Positions 1-8,117 of a DNA stretch of 41,458 bases are shown one piece after another. The stretch is from an uncultured Actinomycetes bacterium. GTDB lineage: Bacteria; Actinomycetota; Acidimicrobiia; Acidimicrobiales; SZUA-35. The notes below the pieces were generated by a model. That model made no database searches, was not told where the DNA came from, and was given only the letters and a program-made list of their open reading frames with translations. The number at the start of each line of letters is the position of its first letter. Positions within the stretch are counted from its first letter, which is position 1. The stretch spans positions 43,230 through 84,687 of the forward strand of contig CADEDH010000022.1 in assembly GCA_902826025.1 (NCBI GenBank), read 5' to 3'. The translations under genes were made by a program, and so were the position numbers.

Positions 1-1
1 G

Positions 2-238
2 CACTTCGCCCAGCTCATGGACGCCCTGCGCATCGAGTGCGACCGCCAGGGGCGCGACATCGCCGAGCTGGAGATCACGGGCTACTGGAACCACAGCCGG
101 GAGGGGCTGGAGGGGGCCCAGGCCTACCTCGATGCCGGCGTCACGCGCCTGCTGGTGAACCCCATGGCCCTCCGGATGGGAGGCCATATGGACGCCGCCC
201 GCCAGTTCGCCGCCGAGGTCCTCCCCCAGGTGCCCTAA
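2..238 (+). CDS. LLM-class (luciferase-like, probably F420-dependent) oxidoreductase, C-terminal fragment
   Basis: Only the last 78 residues are in the window; the frame is open from the first complete codon to TAA. The helix-rich tail has the motif AYLDAGVTRLLVNP near its middle, followed by a helix ending in FAAEVLPQV. This is how many actinobacterial F420-dependent LLM-class oxidoreductases end: a last TIM-barrel strand predicted by 'G(V/A)TRL' and then a C-terminal helix. These enzymes usually transfer hydride between F420H2 and small organic substrates. The substrate cannot be read from this fragment, and an FMN-dependent LLM monooxygenase is equally possible. A G/C-rich multi-hairpin element follows the stop. 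Confidence 0.55.
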   Translation, partial: HFAQLMDALRIECDRQGRDIAELEITGYWNHSREGLEGAQAYLDAGVTRLLVNPMALRMGGHMDAARQFAAEVLPQVP

Positions 239-240
239 CT

Positions 241-343
241 CGGGGGGCTGTCATCCGGGGGGCTGCGCCCCCGGCGCCTGCGGCGCCTCCCCATCTCCGT
301 CGGGGGCCCCAACCCCGCCGGGCGCCTGCGGCGCGGCGGTAGC
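241..343. repeat. Dispersed G/C-rich multi-hairpin element, copy 1
   Basis: Intergenic block between the LLM oxidoreductase stop and the RidA gene. In order it holds a GGGGGC-type hairpin (CCGGGGGGCTGCGCCCCCGG), a short hairpin GGCGCCTGCGGCGCC, the linker TCCCCATCTCCG, and a stem made of CGGGG / CCCCG around GCCCCAA. The same order recurs at 15782-15955 and, shortened, at 25699-25775. It probably works as a transcription terminator, but the shared architecture marks it as a repeat family. Confidence 0.7.
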
Positions 344-352
344 ATCCGGACG

Positions 353-700
353 ATGGTCACTCCCGTTGGTCCCTATACGCCGATCGTGGAAGCCGGGCCC
401 TGGTTGGTGTGCTCGGGGCAGATCGGGCTGGCCGACGGGGCCCTGGTGGCCGGCGGCCTGGAGCCCGAGCTGCGTCGGGCCATGGCCAATCTGGCCGGCC
501 TGCTCCAGTCGAAGGGCTCGTCGCTCGACGCCGTGGCCAAGACCACGGTGTTCCTCACCGACATGGGCGACTACGGTGACATGAACCGGATCTACGTGGA
601 ATGCTTCGGCGACCACCGGCCCGCCCGCTCGGCGGTGGCGGTGTCGGCGCTGCCCCTCGGGGCCCGGGTCGAGATCGAAGCCTGGGCCTACCGAGGTTGA
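353..700 (+). CDS. RidA/YjgF/UK114 family enamine/imine deaminase
   Basis: A 115-residue protein, the usual RidA length of 110-130. It opens with a GPYTPIVEAGPWLVCSGQ stretch, matching the family pattern 'GPYSQAV..G..v..SGQ', and ends with the strand VSALPLGARVEIEAWAY. The Arg of HRPARSAV is at the place of the family's substrate-carboxylate-binding Arg. RidA proteins hydrolyse reactive 2-aminoacrylate/enamine intermediates from PLP enzymes in the cytosol and form trimers. The nearest downstream gene starts 2 bases after the stop, so the two are probably co-transcribed. The family is clear, the exact subfamily is not. Confidence 0.88.
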   Translation: MVTPVGPYTPIVEAGPWLVCSGQIGLADGALVAGGLEPELRRAMANLAGLLQSKGSSLDAVAKTTVFLTDMGDYGDMNRIYVECFGDHRPARSAVAVSALPLGARVEIEAWAYRG

Positions 701-702
701 GC

Positions 703-861
703 ATGGTTGCAGCCGTCATCTTCGCCGTCATCGTCGTCGTGGTCATCCCCGTCGGCTTCCTGATGAGCACCACCGTCGGGGCCGCCGCGCTGGGCGCTCT
801 GCTCAAGCTCGACGGCGACCGCCGCCACCCCGACTCCGAGCTGCTCGACACGAACTACTGA
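703..861 (+). CDS. Small single-pass membrane protein
   Basis: A 52-residue open frame whose ATG lies 2 bases after the RidA stop. Residues 2-22 are almost wholly hydrophobic (VAAVIFAVIVVVVIPVGF), and a short polar acidic tail (DGDRRHPDSELLDTNY) follows. One transmembrane helix with a small exposed tail is predicted. I do not recognise a family. Tight linkage to the RidA gene supports its being translated. The only alternative is a chance ORF, which the strongly hydrophobic profile makes less likely. Confidence 0.6.
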   Translation: MVAAVIFAVIVVVVIPVGFLMSTTVGAAALGALLKLDGDRRHPDSELLDTNY

Positions 862-885
862 ACACTGGCCGCCACAACTGAGCCA

Positions 886-916
886 GCTGGAAGCGCTCCC
901 TCCGAACGCTTCCAGC
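886..916. terminator. Intrinsic-terminator-like hairpin
   Basis: GCTGGAAGCG (886-895) pairs perfectly with CGCTTCCAGC (907-916) around an 11-base loop, 25 bases after the small membrane protein gene. There is no U-tract, which is common in high-GC actinobacteria. A second hairpin, ACCCGCC/GGCGGGT, follows at 927-942 and could serve the convergent secreted-protein gene. Confidence 0.6.
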
Positions 917-1000
917 CGACGTTCCCACCCGCCTCGGCGGGTTGCGGTCAGTGACACCCGGGATTCACCTGGCGGCCCGGGTACTGGGCACCTCCACGAA

Positions 1001-1366
1001 CTAGGCGAAGCTGATCAGACGGCCCTTGGTGGCGCCCTTCACGCCAGTGACCGCACCCTTCGGGCCACCGGTCGTGGTCGGGGTCGTGGTGCCCGTCTCG
1101 AGAGTGGCGGGATGATCGAGGATCACGGTGCCGAAATGCCACTCGCCGTCGGAGCCGCAGTAGAAGAGCCCCACCCGGCTGCCCTCGGGCACCTGGCTGA
1201 CGTTGCCGTTCTCGTCCTCCACGTCACAGCTGGCGGGGGTCGAGCCGCTGCGGGGCTTCTGGGCGCTCGCCGGGCCGGCGGCCAGGCCGATGACGGCCAG
1301 GGGGGCCAGGCCGAGGGCGATGCGGGCCAGGGCGGTGCGGGAGAGGGTGGTGCGGGAGAGGGACAT
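1001..1366 (-). CDS. Small secreted protein of unknown function
   Basis: A 121-residue protein with a clear Sec signal peptide: an Arg-containing N-region, a hydrophobic core at residues 15-30 (ALGLAPLAVIGLAAG) and a PASA cleavage motif near residue 35. The mature part is about 85 residues with two cysteines (C47, C70) that could form a disulfide. A Thr/Pro-rich stretch (TGTTTPTTTGG) precedes the C-terminus. The ATG is preceded on its own strand by AGGAG at about 9 bases. It is monocistronic and convergent with the RidA unit. No family was recognised. Confidence 0.7.
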   Translation of the reverse strand: MSLSRTTLSRTALARIALGLAPLAVIGLAAGPASAQKPRSGSTPASCDVEDENGNVSQVPEGSRVGLFYCGSDGEWHFGTVILDHPATLETGTTTPTTTGGPKGAVTGVKGATKGRLISFA

Positions 1367-1599
1367 GGTCGGGTGCTCCTTGTACGGTCGGTCCTGACGG
1401 GCCCGGTGGTGAGGCGGGCGACCACTTTGATCGGGGGGCCGCTGCTGATGTCCTCATCGTGCGCCGCCGGCCCTCATCCCGGATCGGGGAGACCCCCCGA
1501 GGGGCAGGCCTCCGATAGGGGGCGGCTCGGCCCCGGCGAACCGCTCGGGAGTTGAATTGCCATCCGAACCCGCTGCGGGGCGGGGTACCGTACGGGTGC

Positions 1600-2871
1600 G
1601 TGATAGATCTGCGCCTGCTGCGTGATGACGAGGCCTACCGGCGGGGAGCCGAGGCCAAAGGGGCGCCCGCCGCCGCGATCGCCGAGCTGCTCGACCTCGA
1701 CGGCCGCCGCCGGGAGTGCCTGGCCACGGTGGAGTCGCTCCGGGCCGAATCCAACGCCGCCTCCAAGGAGATCGGTAAATCCGATCCGGCCGAGCGCCCC
1801 GCCCGCATCGAGGCCGCCGGCGCCCTCAAGGCCCGCCTCACCGCGGTCGAGGCCGAGCTGGCGGAGCTGGACGCCCAGGTCAACGAGCGGGCCCTGCGGG
1901 TCCCCAACCCGGCCCACCACTCGGTGCCGCTCGGTGGCGAGGACGACTACGTGGTGGAGGTGGTCAAGGGCGACACCCCGCCCCCACCGGCCTACGACCA
2001 CGGTGCCGTTGGCGAGTTGCTCGGCATCGTCGACACCGAACGGGCCGTGCGCATGTCGGGCAGCCGCTTCGCCTACGTGCTAGGCGACGGCGTCCGTGTC
2101 CAGTTCGCCCTGATCCAGTGGGTGCTGGCCAAGCTGTCGGCCTGCGGGTTCGTGCCCGTCATCACCCCCGTGCTGGTGCGGGAGGAGATGATGGAGCTGG
2201 CCGGCTTCTTCCCCACCGACCGCAGCCAGGTCTACGAGGTGGGCGCCGACGGCCTCTATCTCATCGGCACGGCCGAGGTGGGCCTGGCCGGCCTGCACCG
2301 GGAGGAGCGGTTGGCCGAGGCCGATCTGCCCCTGCGTTACGTCGGCTACTCCAGCTGCTTCCGCCGGGAGGCCGGCACCTACGGCAAGGACACCAGCGGC
2401 CTGTTCCGGGTCCACCAGTTCGACAAGGTGGAGATGTTCATCTACTCCCACCCCGACCGGTCGTGGGAGGAGCTGGAGCTGCTGCGCCAGCTCCAGGAGG
2501 AGATCGTGGGCGAGCTGGAGCTCCCCTACCGGGTGATCACCACGGCGGCGGGAGACCTGGGGGCCTCGGCGGCCAAGAAGCACGACCTCGAGGTGTGGCT
2601 GCCGTCGGAGCAGCGATACCGGGAGATCACGTCCTGCTCCAACTACACCGATTATTCGGCCCGGCGGATGGGTACGCGGGTGAAGGCCGAGAAGGGCACG
2701 GTTCTCGCCCACACCCTGAACGGCACGGCGTGCGCCGTAGGTCGCACGCTGCTCTACATCATGGAGAACCACCAGCGGGCCGACGGCAGCGTCGCCGTTC
2801 CCGCTGTGCTCCGTCCCTACTGCGGCGGGCTGGAGGTGATCGAACCGCGCGCCAAACCTGAGCCGGGCTAG
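1600..2871 (+). CDS. serS: Seryl-tRNA synthetase
   Basis: Class II aminoacyl-tRNA synthetase that charges tRNA-Ser, and tRNA-Sec if present, in the cytosol. The GTG at 1600 gives VIDLRLLRDD, the canonical SerRS N-terminus, and a 423-residue product close to the usual 420-430. An upstream in-frame TTG at 1552 would add 16 unrelated residues and was rejected. The N-terminal arm (about residues 25-100) is a Glu/Ala/Arg-rich antiparallel coiled coil that grips the long variable arm of tRNA-Ser. The motif-2 region reads FRREAGTYGKDTSGLFRVHQ and motif 3 contains LNGTACAVGRTL. A hairpin begins at the stop codon. Confidence 0.96.
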   Translation: MIDLRLLRDDEAYRRGAEAKGAPAAAIAELLDLDGRRRECLATVESLRAESNAASKEIGKSDPAERPARIEAAGALKARLTAVEAELAELDAQVNERALRVPNPAHHSVPLGGEDDYVVEVVKGDTPPPPAYDHGAVGELLGIVDTERAVRMSGSRFAYVLGDGVRVQFALIQWVLAKLSACGFVPVITPVLVREEMMELAGFFPTDRSQVYEVGADGLYLIGTAEVGLAGLHREERLAEADLPLRYVGYSSCFRREAGTYGKDTSGLFRVHQFDKVEMFIYSHPDRSWEELELLRQLQEEIVGELELPYRVITTAAGDLGASAAKKHDLEVWLPSEQRYREITSCSNYTDYSARRMGTRVKAEKGTVLAHTLNGTACAVGRTLLYIMENHQRADGSVAVPAVLRPYCGGLEVIEPRAKPEPG

Positions 2872-2889
2872 GTGTCCCTTCGGGACACC
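2871..2889 (+). terminator. Short stem-loop at the serS stop
   Basis: GGTGTCC (2871-2877) pairs with GGACACC (2883-2889) around a CTTCG loop. The hairpin starts on the last base of the serS stop codon. It could end serS transcription or be an mRNA 3' protector. There is no U-tract. Confidence 0.5.
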
Positions 2890-2979
2890 CCATCCCACCT
2901 GGGGGGAGTCGGCAACGGTGCCGGTTCTCCCGTCGAACGAATCCCTTCACATCACGCGTCAGTTGACGACGAGGACACT

Positions 2980-4248
2980 ATGAGCGAAGAGAGGCAACGG
3001 AGCCTCCACCAGGTGGCGGTCGAGCAATTCCAGCGGGCCGCCGACATCATCGATCTGAAGCCGCAGTACCGGGAGATCCTGTCCCACCCGAAGAACGAGA
3101 TCATCGTGAACTTCCCGGTCAAGCTGGACGACCGGAGCACGAAGGTCTTCACCGGCTACCGGATCCAGCACAACAACATCCTCGGCCCGTTCAAGGGCGG
3201 GCTGCGGTTCCACCCCCAGGTCGATCTGGACGAGGTCCGGGCCCTGGCGGCCTGGATGACGTTCAAGACAGCCCTGGCCGGCATCCCGTTCGGCGGGGCC
3301 AAGGGTGGGATCACCATCGATCCGAGCCAGTACTCCGAAGAGGAGATGGCCCGGGTGGTCCGCCGGTTCACCCACGCCCTGGGCGGCAACATCGGCCCCG
3401 AGCACGACATCCCGGCCCCCGACATGGGTACCAACAGCCAGACCATGGACTGGGTGATGGACACCTACGCCAACATCACCCCACCCGGCGCCCGCCAGAG
3501 CGTCAAGGGTGTTGTCACCGGTAAGTCACTGGCCTGCGGCGGCTCGCTGGGGCGGGAGGAGGCCACCGGCCAGGGGGTGCTGTACGCCCTGCGCCACTGG
3601 TGCGGCGAGACCAGCGCCCGCCTCGAAGGCCTCAAGGTGACCGTCCAGGGCTTCGGCAACGTGGGCAGCCACTTCGCCGAACTGGCGGCCGATGCCGGCT
3701 GCCACATCGTGGCCGTGGCCGACCATACCGGCACCGTGCGGGCTGATGGCGGCCTCGACATCCACAAGCTGCGGTCGTGGGTGGCTGACACCGGCGGCGT
3801 CGGCGGCTTCCCGGCGGCCGACGAGATCACCACCGAGGAGCTGTTCAGCGAGGAGGCCGATGTGTTCGTGCCCGCCGCGCTGGAGAACCAGCTCACCGCC
3901 ATACGGGCCCGGTCGCTCAAGGTGCGTCTGGTGATCGAGGCGGCCAACGGCCCCACCACCCCCCACGGCGAAGCGGTGCTGGCCGACCGGGGCATCGAGG
4001 TGATCCCCGACATCCTGGCCAACTCCGGTGGCGTGGTGGTGAGCTACTTCGAGTGGCTGCAGAACAAGACGTCGATGGCGTGGTCGCTGACCGACGTCGA
4101 CGAGCGGCTGCGGTCGATCGTCTGGGCAGCTCACGATGAGGTCGTGGTCACGGCCGCTCAACATCAGTGCTCCCGGCGAGACGCCGCCTACATCGTGGCG
4201 CTGAACCGCCTGGCCGACGCCTACAACCGTCGGGGCATCTTCCCGTAG
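2980..4248 (+). CDS. gdhA: Glutamate dehydrogenase, Glu/Leu/Phe/Val dehydrogenase family (small hexameric type)
   Basis: Catalyses reversible oxidative deamination of glutamate to 2-oxoglutarate and ammonium. From the ATG at 2980 it is 422 residues, the size of RocG/GudB-type enzymes. The frame is open further upstream, but that part is not enzyme-like. GPFKGGLRFHP carries the substrate-binding Lys of the family. The catalytic-Lys region GIPFGGAKGGI and the Rossmann signature VQGFGNVGSHFAE also stand out. The next three metabolic genes are a GlnR-like regulator and two glutamine synthetases, so this is a nitrogen-assimilation neighbourhood. Cofactor preference (NAD or NADP) cannot be read safely. 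A leucine dehydrogenase is less likely at this length. Confidence 0.9.
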   Translation: MSEERQRSLHQVAVEQFQRAADIIDLKPQYREILSHPKNEIIVNFPVKLDDRSTKVFTGYRIQHNNILGPFKGGLRFHPQVDLDEVRALAAWMTFKTALAGIPFGGAKGGITIDPSQYSEEEMARVVRRFTHALGGNIGPEHDIPAPDMGTNSQTMDWVMDTYANITPPGARQSVKGVVTGKSLACGGSLGREEATGQGVLYALRHWCGETSARLEGLKVTVQGFGNVGSHFAELAADAGCHIVAVADHTGTVRADGGLDIHKLRSWVADTGGVGGFPAADEITTEELFSEEADVFVPAALENQLTAIRARSLKVRLVIEAANGPTTPHGEAVLADRGIEVIPDILANSGGVVVSYFEWLQNKTSMAWSLTDVDERLRSIVWAAHDEVVVTAAQHQCSRRDAAYIVALNRLADAYNRRGIFP

Positions 4249-4256
4249 CGCCTGCT

Positions 4257-4297
4257 GGCCCGGGCCCGGGGAACCTCAGAGGCCCCGGGCCCGGGCC
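4257..4297 (+). terminator. Strong GC hairpin after gdhA
   Basis: GGCCCGGGCCCGGGG (4257-4271) pairs perfectly over 15 bp with CCCCGGGCCCGGGCC (4283-4297), with an 11-base loop. It begins 9 bases after the gdhA stop. This is one of the strongest hairpins in the window and almost certainly a factor-independent terminator, although it lacks a U-tract. Confidence 0.8.
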
Positions 4298-4382
4298 GAG
4301 CCTGCCAACAGAGGCATCCTACCACCGGACCGACAGAATGGGAACTGTTCTCATTCAATTTCTACGGCGCTACGGTGATGTC

Positions 4383-4631
4383 ATGACCGCCTTCCCTGCC
4401 GATCCCCACCTCCACACGACGGAGCTCATCGACTGTCTGGGCCGGGTCACCCATGCCCTCACCGTCGAGCCCGACGGGTCGGTGGCGGTCCGCATCGGGT
4501 CGATCAACGCCAAGGTCCATCCCGCCACCAGGGCCGTGCACCCACCCGGGTTCCGCCTCAGTGCCGGCGAGTACAGCCACGACCAGGTGGTGGAGCTGGC
4601 CTGCCAGCTGGCCCGAACGCTCGGCCGCTGA
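4383..4631 (+). CDS. Small hypothetical protein
   Basis: An 82-residue cytosolic-looking protein with no signal peptide or membrane segment. The middle (DGSVAVRIGSINAKVHP) looks like two beta strands and the last 20 residues (HDQVVELACQLARTLGR) an amphipathic helix. An in-frame ATG at 4338 would add 15 residues. I prefer 4383 because the AT-rich stretch 4345-4375 looks like promoter DNA for a short-leader or leaderless transcript. Convergent with the GlnR-like regulator, 12 bp apart. No family recognised. Confidence 0.5.
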   Translation: MTAFPADPHLHTTELIDCLGRVTHALTVEPDGSVAVRIGSINAKVHPATRAVHPPGFRLSAGEYSHDQVVELACQLARTLGR

Positions 4632-4643
4632 CCGGGCGCCGAC

Positions 4644-5336
4644 CTACTCCTTCCAGCGGCTCTGGCCCAGCTTGTAGCCGACGGAGCGCACGGTCTGGAT
4701 CAGGTTGGCGTGCTCCTCGCCCAGCTTGGCCCGCAGGCGACGGACGTGGACGTCCACCGTGCGGGCCCCGCCGTAGTATTCGTAGCCCCATACCCGGTTG
4801 AGCAGCGTCTCCCGTGTGAACACGCGGCCCGGATTGGCGGTGAGGAACCGCAGTAGCTCGTACTCCATGTAGGTGAGGTCCAGTGGGCGGCCGTCGATCA
4901 TGGCCTGGTACGTCTCCAGGTTCAGCTCGATCGGCCCGTAGTTGACCACCTCGGGCCTCGCCCCCCGCCCGGCCCGCCACAGCAGGTGCTTGAGGCGGGC
5001 CTCAAGCTCCCGGGGATGGAAGGGGGTGATGATGAAATCGTCGAACAGGTCGTCGGCCGAACCCAGCTCGTCGAGCTGAGCCCCCGAGATCAGCACCAGG
5101 AGGGGCTCGGTGGCCACGTCGCCCCGGCGCAGCTCGCGACACAGGGCCCAGGCCGCCTCGGGCTGGGTGTCGGCGGCCACGATGGCGCCGGTCCAGGTTT
5201 CCCCGCTCTCGTTGCCGTTTCGCACGGCTTCGGCCCCGGCCGCCGTCTTCCACCGGTAGCCGCCCAAATCCAGGCAGCGGACGAGATCCGGCGGTGCCGG
5301 ATCCGGAAAAACCAGAAAGGTCTCGTTGCTGTCCAT
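4644..5336 (-). CDS. glnR: GlnR-like atypical OmpR/PhoB-family response regulator
   Basis: A 230-residue DNA-binding regulator. Residues about 130-225 form an OmpR-type winged helix, with YMEYELLRFLTANPGRVFTR, RVWGYEYYGG and RTVDVHVRRLRAKLG. The N-terminal domain (6-120) keeps the receiver-fold outline (GAIVAAD with D56; CRELR) but lacks the usual acidic pair at the start, and the conserved Lys is missing (IITPFHPREL instead of a KP motif). Actinobacterial GlnR proteins are likewise degenerate receivers working without a cognate kinase. Its place between gdhA and two glutamine synthetases supports a nitrogen-control role. The symbol is assigned from family and context; another orphan OmpR-type regulator remains possible. 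Confidence 0.75.
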   Translation of the reverse strand: MDSNETFLVFPDPAPPDLVRCLDLGGYRWKTAAGAEAVRNGNESGETWTGAIVAADTQPEAAWALCRELRRGDVATEPLLVLISGAQLDELGSADDLFDDFIITPFHPRELEARLKHLLWRAGRGARPEVVNYGPIELNLETYQAMIDGRPLDLTYMEYELLRFLTANPGRVFTRETLLNRVWGYEYYGGARTVDVHVRRLRAKLGEEHANLIQTVRSVGYKLGQSRWKE

Positions 5337-5372
5337 CGTCGATCCCGGGTTGCCGCACCCTACCCTGCCGTC

Positions 5373-6707
5373 CTACCAGGACGGAAGGTAGCGCTCCAGT
5401 TCCCATTGGCTGACGTGGGACTTGTAGGCCCGCCACTCGCTGCGCTTGTTGCGCAGGAACCACTCGAAGATGTGGCTGCCGAGGGCGTCGTGGACCAGTT
5501 TGGACTGCTCCATCACGTCCAGGGCCTCGGCCAGGCTCTGGGGAAGCGGGTGGACGCCCAGATCCGACATCTCCTCAGCTGTCAGCTCGAAGATGTTGCG
5601 GGTGGTCTGGGCCGGTAGGTCGTATTCCTGGCGGATCCCTTCCATGCCGGCGGCCAGTATCACGGAGAAGGCCAGGTAGGGGTTGCATGCCGGGTCGGGC
5701 GAGCGGTACTCGACCCGGGTCGACGAAGGCTTGTCGGCCTTGGTCACCGGTACCCGGATGAGGGCCGACCGGTTGTTCTGGGCCCAGGTGACCCACACCG
5801 GGGCCTCGAAGCCCACCACCAGGCGCTTGTAGGAGTTCACCAGCTGGTTGGTGACGGCCGTGATCTCCCGGGCGTGGACGAGCAGGCCGGCCATGAACTG
5901 GCGGGCCACCTTCGACAGGGCGAACTCGGCCTCGGGGTCGTGGAAGGCGTTGGCGTCCTTCTCGAACAGCGACAGGTGCAGGTGCATGCCCGAGCCCTGC
6001 ATCCCCTCCAGCGGTTTGGGCATGAACGAGGCGAAGCGGCCACGCTCCAGCGCCAGCTCCCGCACCACCAGGCGGAAGGTCATGATCTGGTCGGCCATCG
6101 ACATGGCGTCGGTGTAGCGAAGGTCGATCTCGTGCTGGGAGGGGGAGTCCTCGTGGAACGAGTACTCCACCGGGATGCCCATCGTCTCCAGCACCGAGAT
6201 CGTCTCCCGGCGCAGGTCGGAGGCGACGTCGCTGGTGGTCAGGTCGAAGTAGGAGCCGGAGTCGAGCAGCTTGGGGGTGTGGGTGGGCTCGCCGTCGGCG
6301 AAGTAGAAGAACTCCATCTCGGGGGCCACGAAGAACGAGTAGCCGGTCTGGTGGGCCGCCTCCAGGTTGCGTCGCAGCACCTGGCGGGGGTCGCCCTCGA
6401 ACGGATCGCCGTCCTGGCTGAAGATGTCGCAGAACATGCGGGCGGTGTTGCCACCCTCGGCCCACGGAAGCAGCTCGAACGTGGTGGGGTCCGGCTTGGC
6501 CAGCACGTCGGACTCCTGGATCCGGCTGAAGCCGTCGATCGCCGATCCGTCGAAGTGAACGCCCTCCTCGAGGGCCGTCTCCAGCTCCACCGGCGAAATG
6601 GCGACAGATTTCAGCTGGCCCAGGACATCGGTGAACCAGAGGCGCACGAGCTTGACGTTGCGTTCCTCGACCGCTCGGAGCACGTATTCCTGCTGACGTT
6701 GCACCAT
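5373..6707 (-). CDS. glnA: Glutamine synthetase type I (GSI-alpha-like)
   Basis: ATP-dependent glutamate-to-glutamine amidation by a cytosolic dodecamer. The ATG at 6707 starts MVQRQQEYVLRAVEERN and gives 444 residues, the GSI-alpha size. An upstream start at 6761 adds 18 residues with no family support. Visible signatures are FDGSAIDGFSRIQESD, the Glu ligand in APEMEFFYF, the KPLEGMQGSGMHLHLSL ammonia/ATP loop, and RVEYRSPDPACNPYLAF. The C-terminal end (IFEWFLRNKRSEWRAY...WELERYL) is typical of GSI-alpha and lacks the NLYDLPPEE adenylylation-loop context of GSI-beta. Adenylylation control is therefore unlikely and transcriptional control by the neighbouring GlnR-like protein more likely. It is divergent from the GSII gene. 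Confidence 0.95.
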   Translation of the reverse strand: MVQRQQEYVLRAVEERNVKLVRLWFTDVLGQLKSVAISPVELETALEEGVHFDGSAIDGFSRIQESDVLAKPDPTTFELLPWAEGGNTARMFCDIFSQDGDPFEGDPRQVLRRNLEAAHQTGYSFFVAPEMEFFYFADGEPTHTPKLLDSGSYFDLTTSDVASDLRRETISVLETMGIPVEYSFHEDSPSQHEIDLRYTDAMSMADQIMTFRLVVRELALERGRFASFMPKPLEGMQGSGMHLHLSLFEKDANAFHDPEAEFALSKVARQFMAGLLVHAREITAVTNQLVNSYKRLVVGFEAPVWVTWAQNNRSALIRVPVTKADKPSSTRVEYRSPDPACNPYLAFSVILAAGMEGIRQEYDLPAQTTRNIFELTAEEMSDLGVHPLPQSLAEALDVMEQSKLVHDALGSHIFEWFLRNKRSEWRAYKSHVSQWELERYLPSW

Positions 6708-6946
6708 TGGAGTAGTAACAGCCTTCCTCGTCGGGGCCCAGACTGGAGAGAGTTGATTCACATTGCGTTAACACGCCAGCCATTGCCAGCGCCGGGCCGG
6801 TGGCGGTTAAGTGAAGCCGTAGCCACCCCCCGGCCGGACGGCGCCGCTCGGCATCGTCGGTTCGACAGCGGCGTCGCGGGGTGCGGCTGCTCCACCCTCC
6901 TCAGCGGGGGCATGTTCGGGTTCACGAAGGATTTGGAGATCACAGC
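6708..6946. promoter_or_regulatory. Divergent glnA / glnII regulatory region
   Basis: This 239-bp gap separates the two divergent glutamine synthetase genes and must hold both promoters. An AT-richer patch at 6752-6773 (GATTCACATTGCGTTAACAC, containing GTTAAC) stands out from the GC-rich surroundings. It loosely resembles half of a GlnR box (GTnAC-n6-GAAAC), but with several mismatches. GGAG at 6935-6938 is the ribosome binding site that fixes the glnII start. The promoter assignment is inferred. Confidence 0.45.
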
Positions 6947-7960
6947 GTGACATACAGGGCCGAGTACATGTGGATCGACGGTACGGTCCCAACTGCCGAG
7001 ATCCGGTCGAAGACCAAGATCCTGGCCGACGGCGAGAACCCCGGCATCTGGGGCTTCGACGGCTCCAGCACCAACCAGGCCAGCGGCGACAACTCCGACG
7101 TGGTGCTGCAGCCGGTGTTCCAGTGCCCCGACCCCATCCGGGGCGGAGACGACATCCTCGTGATGTGCGAGTGCCTCCTCACCAAGGATCTCTCACCCCA
7201 CCCCACCAACACCCGGGCCATGGCCGTGGCGGCCATGGAGAAGTACGGCGACCAGCAGCCCCTGTTCGGCCTCGAGCAGGAGTACACCATGCTCGATCCG
7301 GTGAGCAGCTGGCCCTACGGCTTCCCGTCGCATGGCTACCCCGGCCCCCAGGGCCCCTACTACTGCGGTGTCGGCGCCGTGAAGATCGCCGGCCGTGACC
7401 TGGTGGAGGAGCACACCACGCTGTGCATCAAGGCCGGTCTGGCCATCTCCGGTACCAACGCCGAGGTGATGCCCGGCCAGTGGGAGTTCCAGATCGGCCC
7501 AGTGGACACCGTGACCGTGGGCGACCACATGTGGATCGCCCGGTACCTGCTGTTCCGCATCGGCGAGAAGTACAACGTGGAGATGTCGCTCGACGCCAAG
7601 CCCATGAAGGGCGACTGGAACGGCGCCGGCATGCACACCAACTTCTCAACCAACAAGATGCGGGAGAGCTACGACGCCATCATCGCCGCCTGCGAGGCGC
7701 TCGGTGCCCCGGGTAAGCCGGAGGAGCACATCGCCGTGTACGGCCACGGGATCCAGGACCGCCTGACCGGCGCCCACGAGACCCAGCGCTACGACCAGTT
7801 CAGCTACGGCGTGTCGGACCGGGGTGCCTCGATCCGCATCCCGTGGCAGGTGGCCAAGGACCAGAAGGGCTACATCGAGGACCGGCGGCCCAACGCCAAC
7901 GCCGATCCCTACGCCGTGGCTGCGCTGATCACCAACACCTGCTGTTCCGTCCTGGCCTGA
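6947..7960 (+). CDS. glnII: Glutamine synthetase type II (eukaryote-like GSII)
   Basis: A 337-residue beta-grasp/alpha-beta-barrel enzyme, unrelated in detail to the neighbouring GSI but catalysing the same ATP-dependent synthesis of glutamine. The GTG at 6947, eight bases after GGAG, gives VTYRAEYMWIDG, the usual actinobacterial GSII start. The longer frame back to 6881 is not GSII-like. Key stretches are WGFDGSSTNQA, GLEQEYTM (metal-ligand Glu), NAEVMPGQWEFQIGP, DWNGAGMHTNFS and DRRPNANADPYAV. In Streptomyces, GSII is a nitrogen-limitation enzyme under GlnR. The regulator-like gene two genes away suggests the same here. Confidence 0.95.
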   Translation: MTYRAEYMWIDGTVPTAEIRSKTKILADGENPGIWGFDGSSTNQASGDNSDVVLQPVFQCPDPIRGGDDILVMCECLLTKDLSPHPTNTRAMAVAAMEKYGDQQPLFGLEQEYTMLDPVSSWPYGFPSHGYPGPQGPYYCGVGAVKIAGRDLVEEHTTLCIKAGLAISGTNAEVMPGQWEFQIGPVDTVTVGDHMWIARYLLFRIGEKYNVEMSLDAKPMKGDWNGAGMHTNFSTNKMRESYDAIIAACEALGAPGKPEEHIAVYGHGIQDRLTGAHETQRYDQFSYGVSDRGASIRIPWQVAKDQKGYIEDRRPNANADPYAVAALITNTCCSVLA

Positions 7961-7999
7961 TCACCGGGATCTCATCCCATCACCATTTGGATCGCGTTC

Positions 8000-8029
8000 G
8001 GGGAGGCTGGCCGGCCGGGCCGCCTCCCC
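8000..8029 (+). terminator. Hairpin after glnII
   Basis: GGGGAGGC (8000-8007) pairs with GCCTCCCC (8022-8029), and the loop itself contains self-complementary GGCCGGCC. It lies 40 bases after the glnII stop and is a probable terminator. Confidence 0.65.
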
Positions 8030-8117
8030 GAGCCGCGTCCCGCTGCTTTACGCCAGCTTTTCCCGCCGTGTGGTTGGGTGGGAGCACAAGCCCCCGACCA
8101 GCGGAGTCGCCACCTTC

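Noticed and set aside
1440-1599. T-box or other leader RNA upstream of serS
   Set aside because: No T-box motif or conserved stem I sequence is visible, and the leader is short and GC-rich.
4338-4380. Possible Zur/Fur-box near the 82-residue gene
   Set aside because: Only a GAACTGTTC core is palindromic; it does not fit the known Zur or Fur consensus and is too short to claim.
6752-6773. GlnR box in the glnA/glnII gap
   Set aside because: Rejected as a firm call: several mismatches to GTnAC-n6-GAAAC; kept only as an AT-rich patch in the regulatory-region entry.
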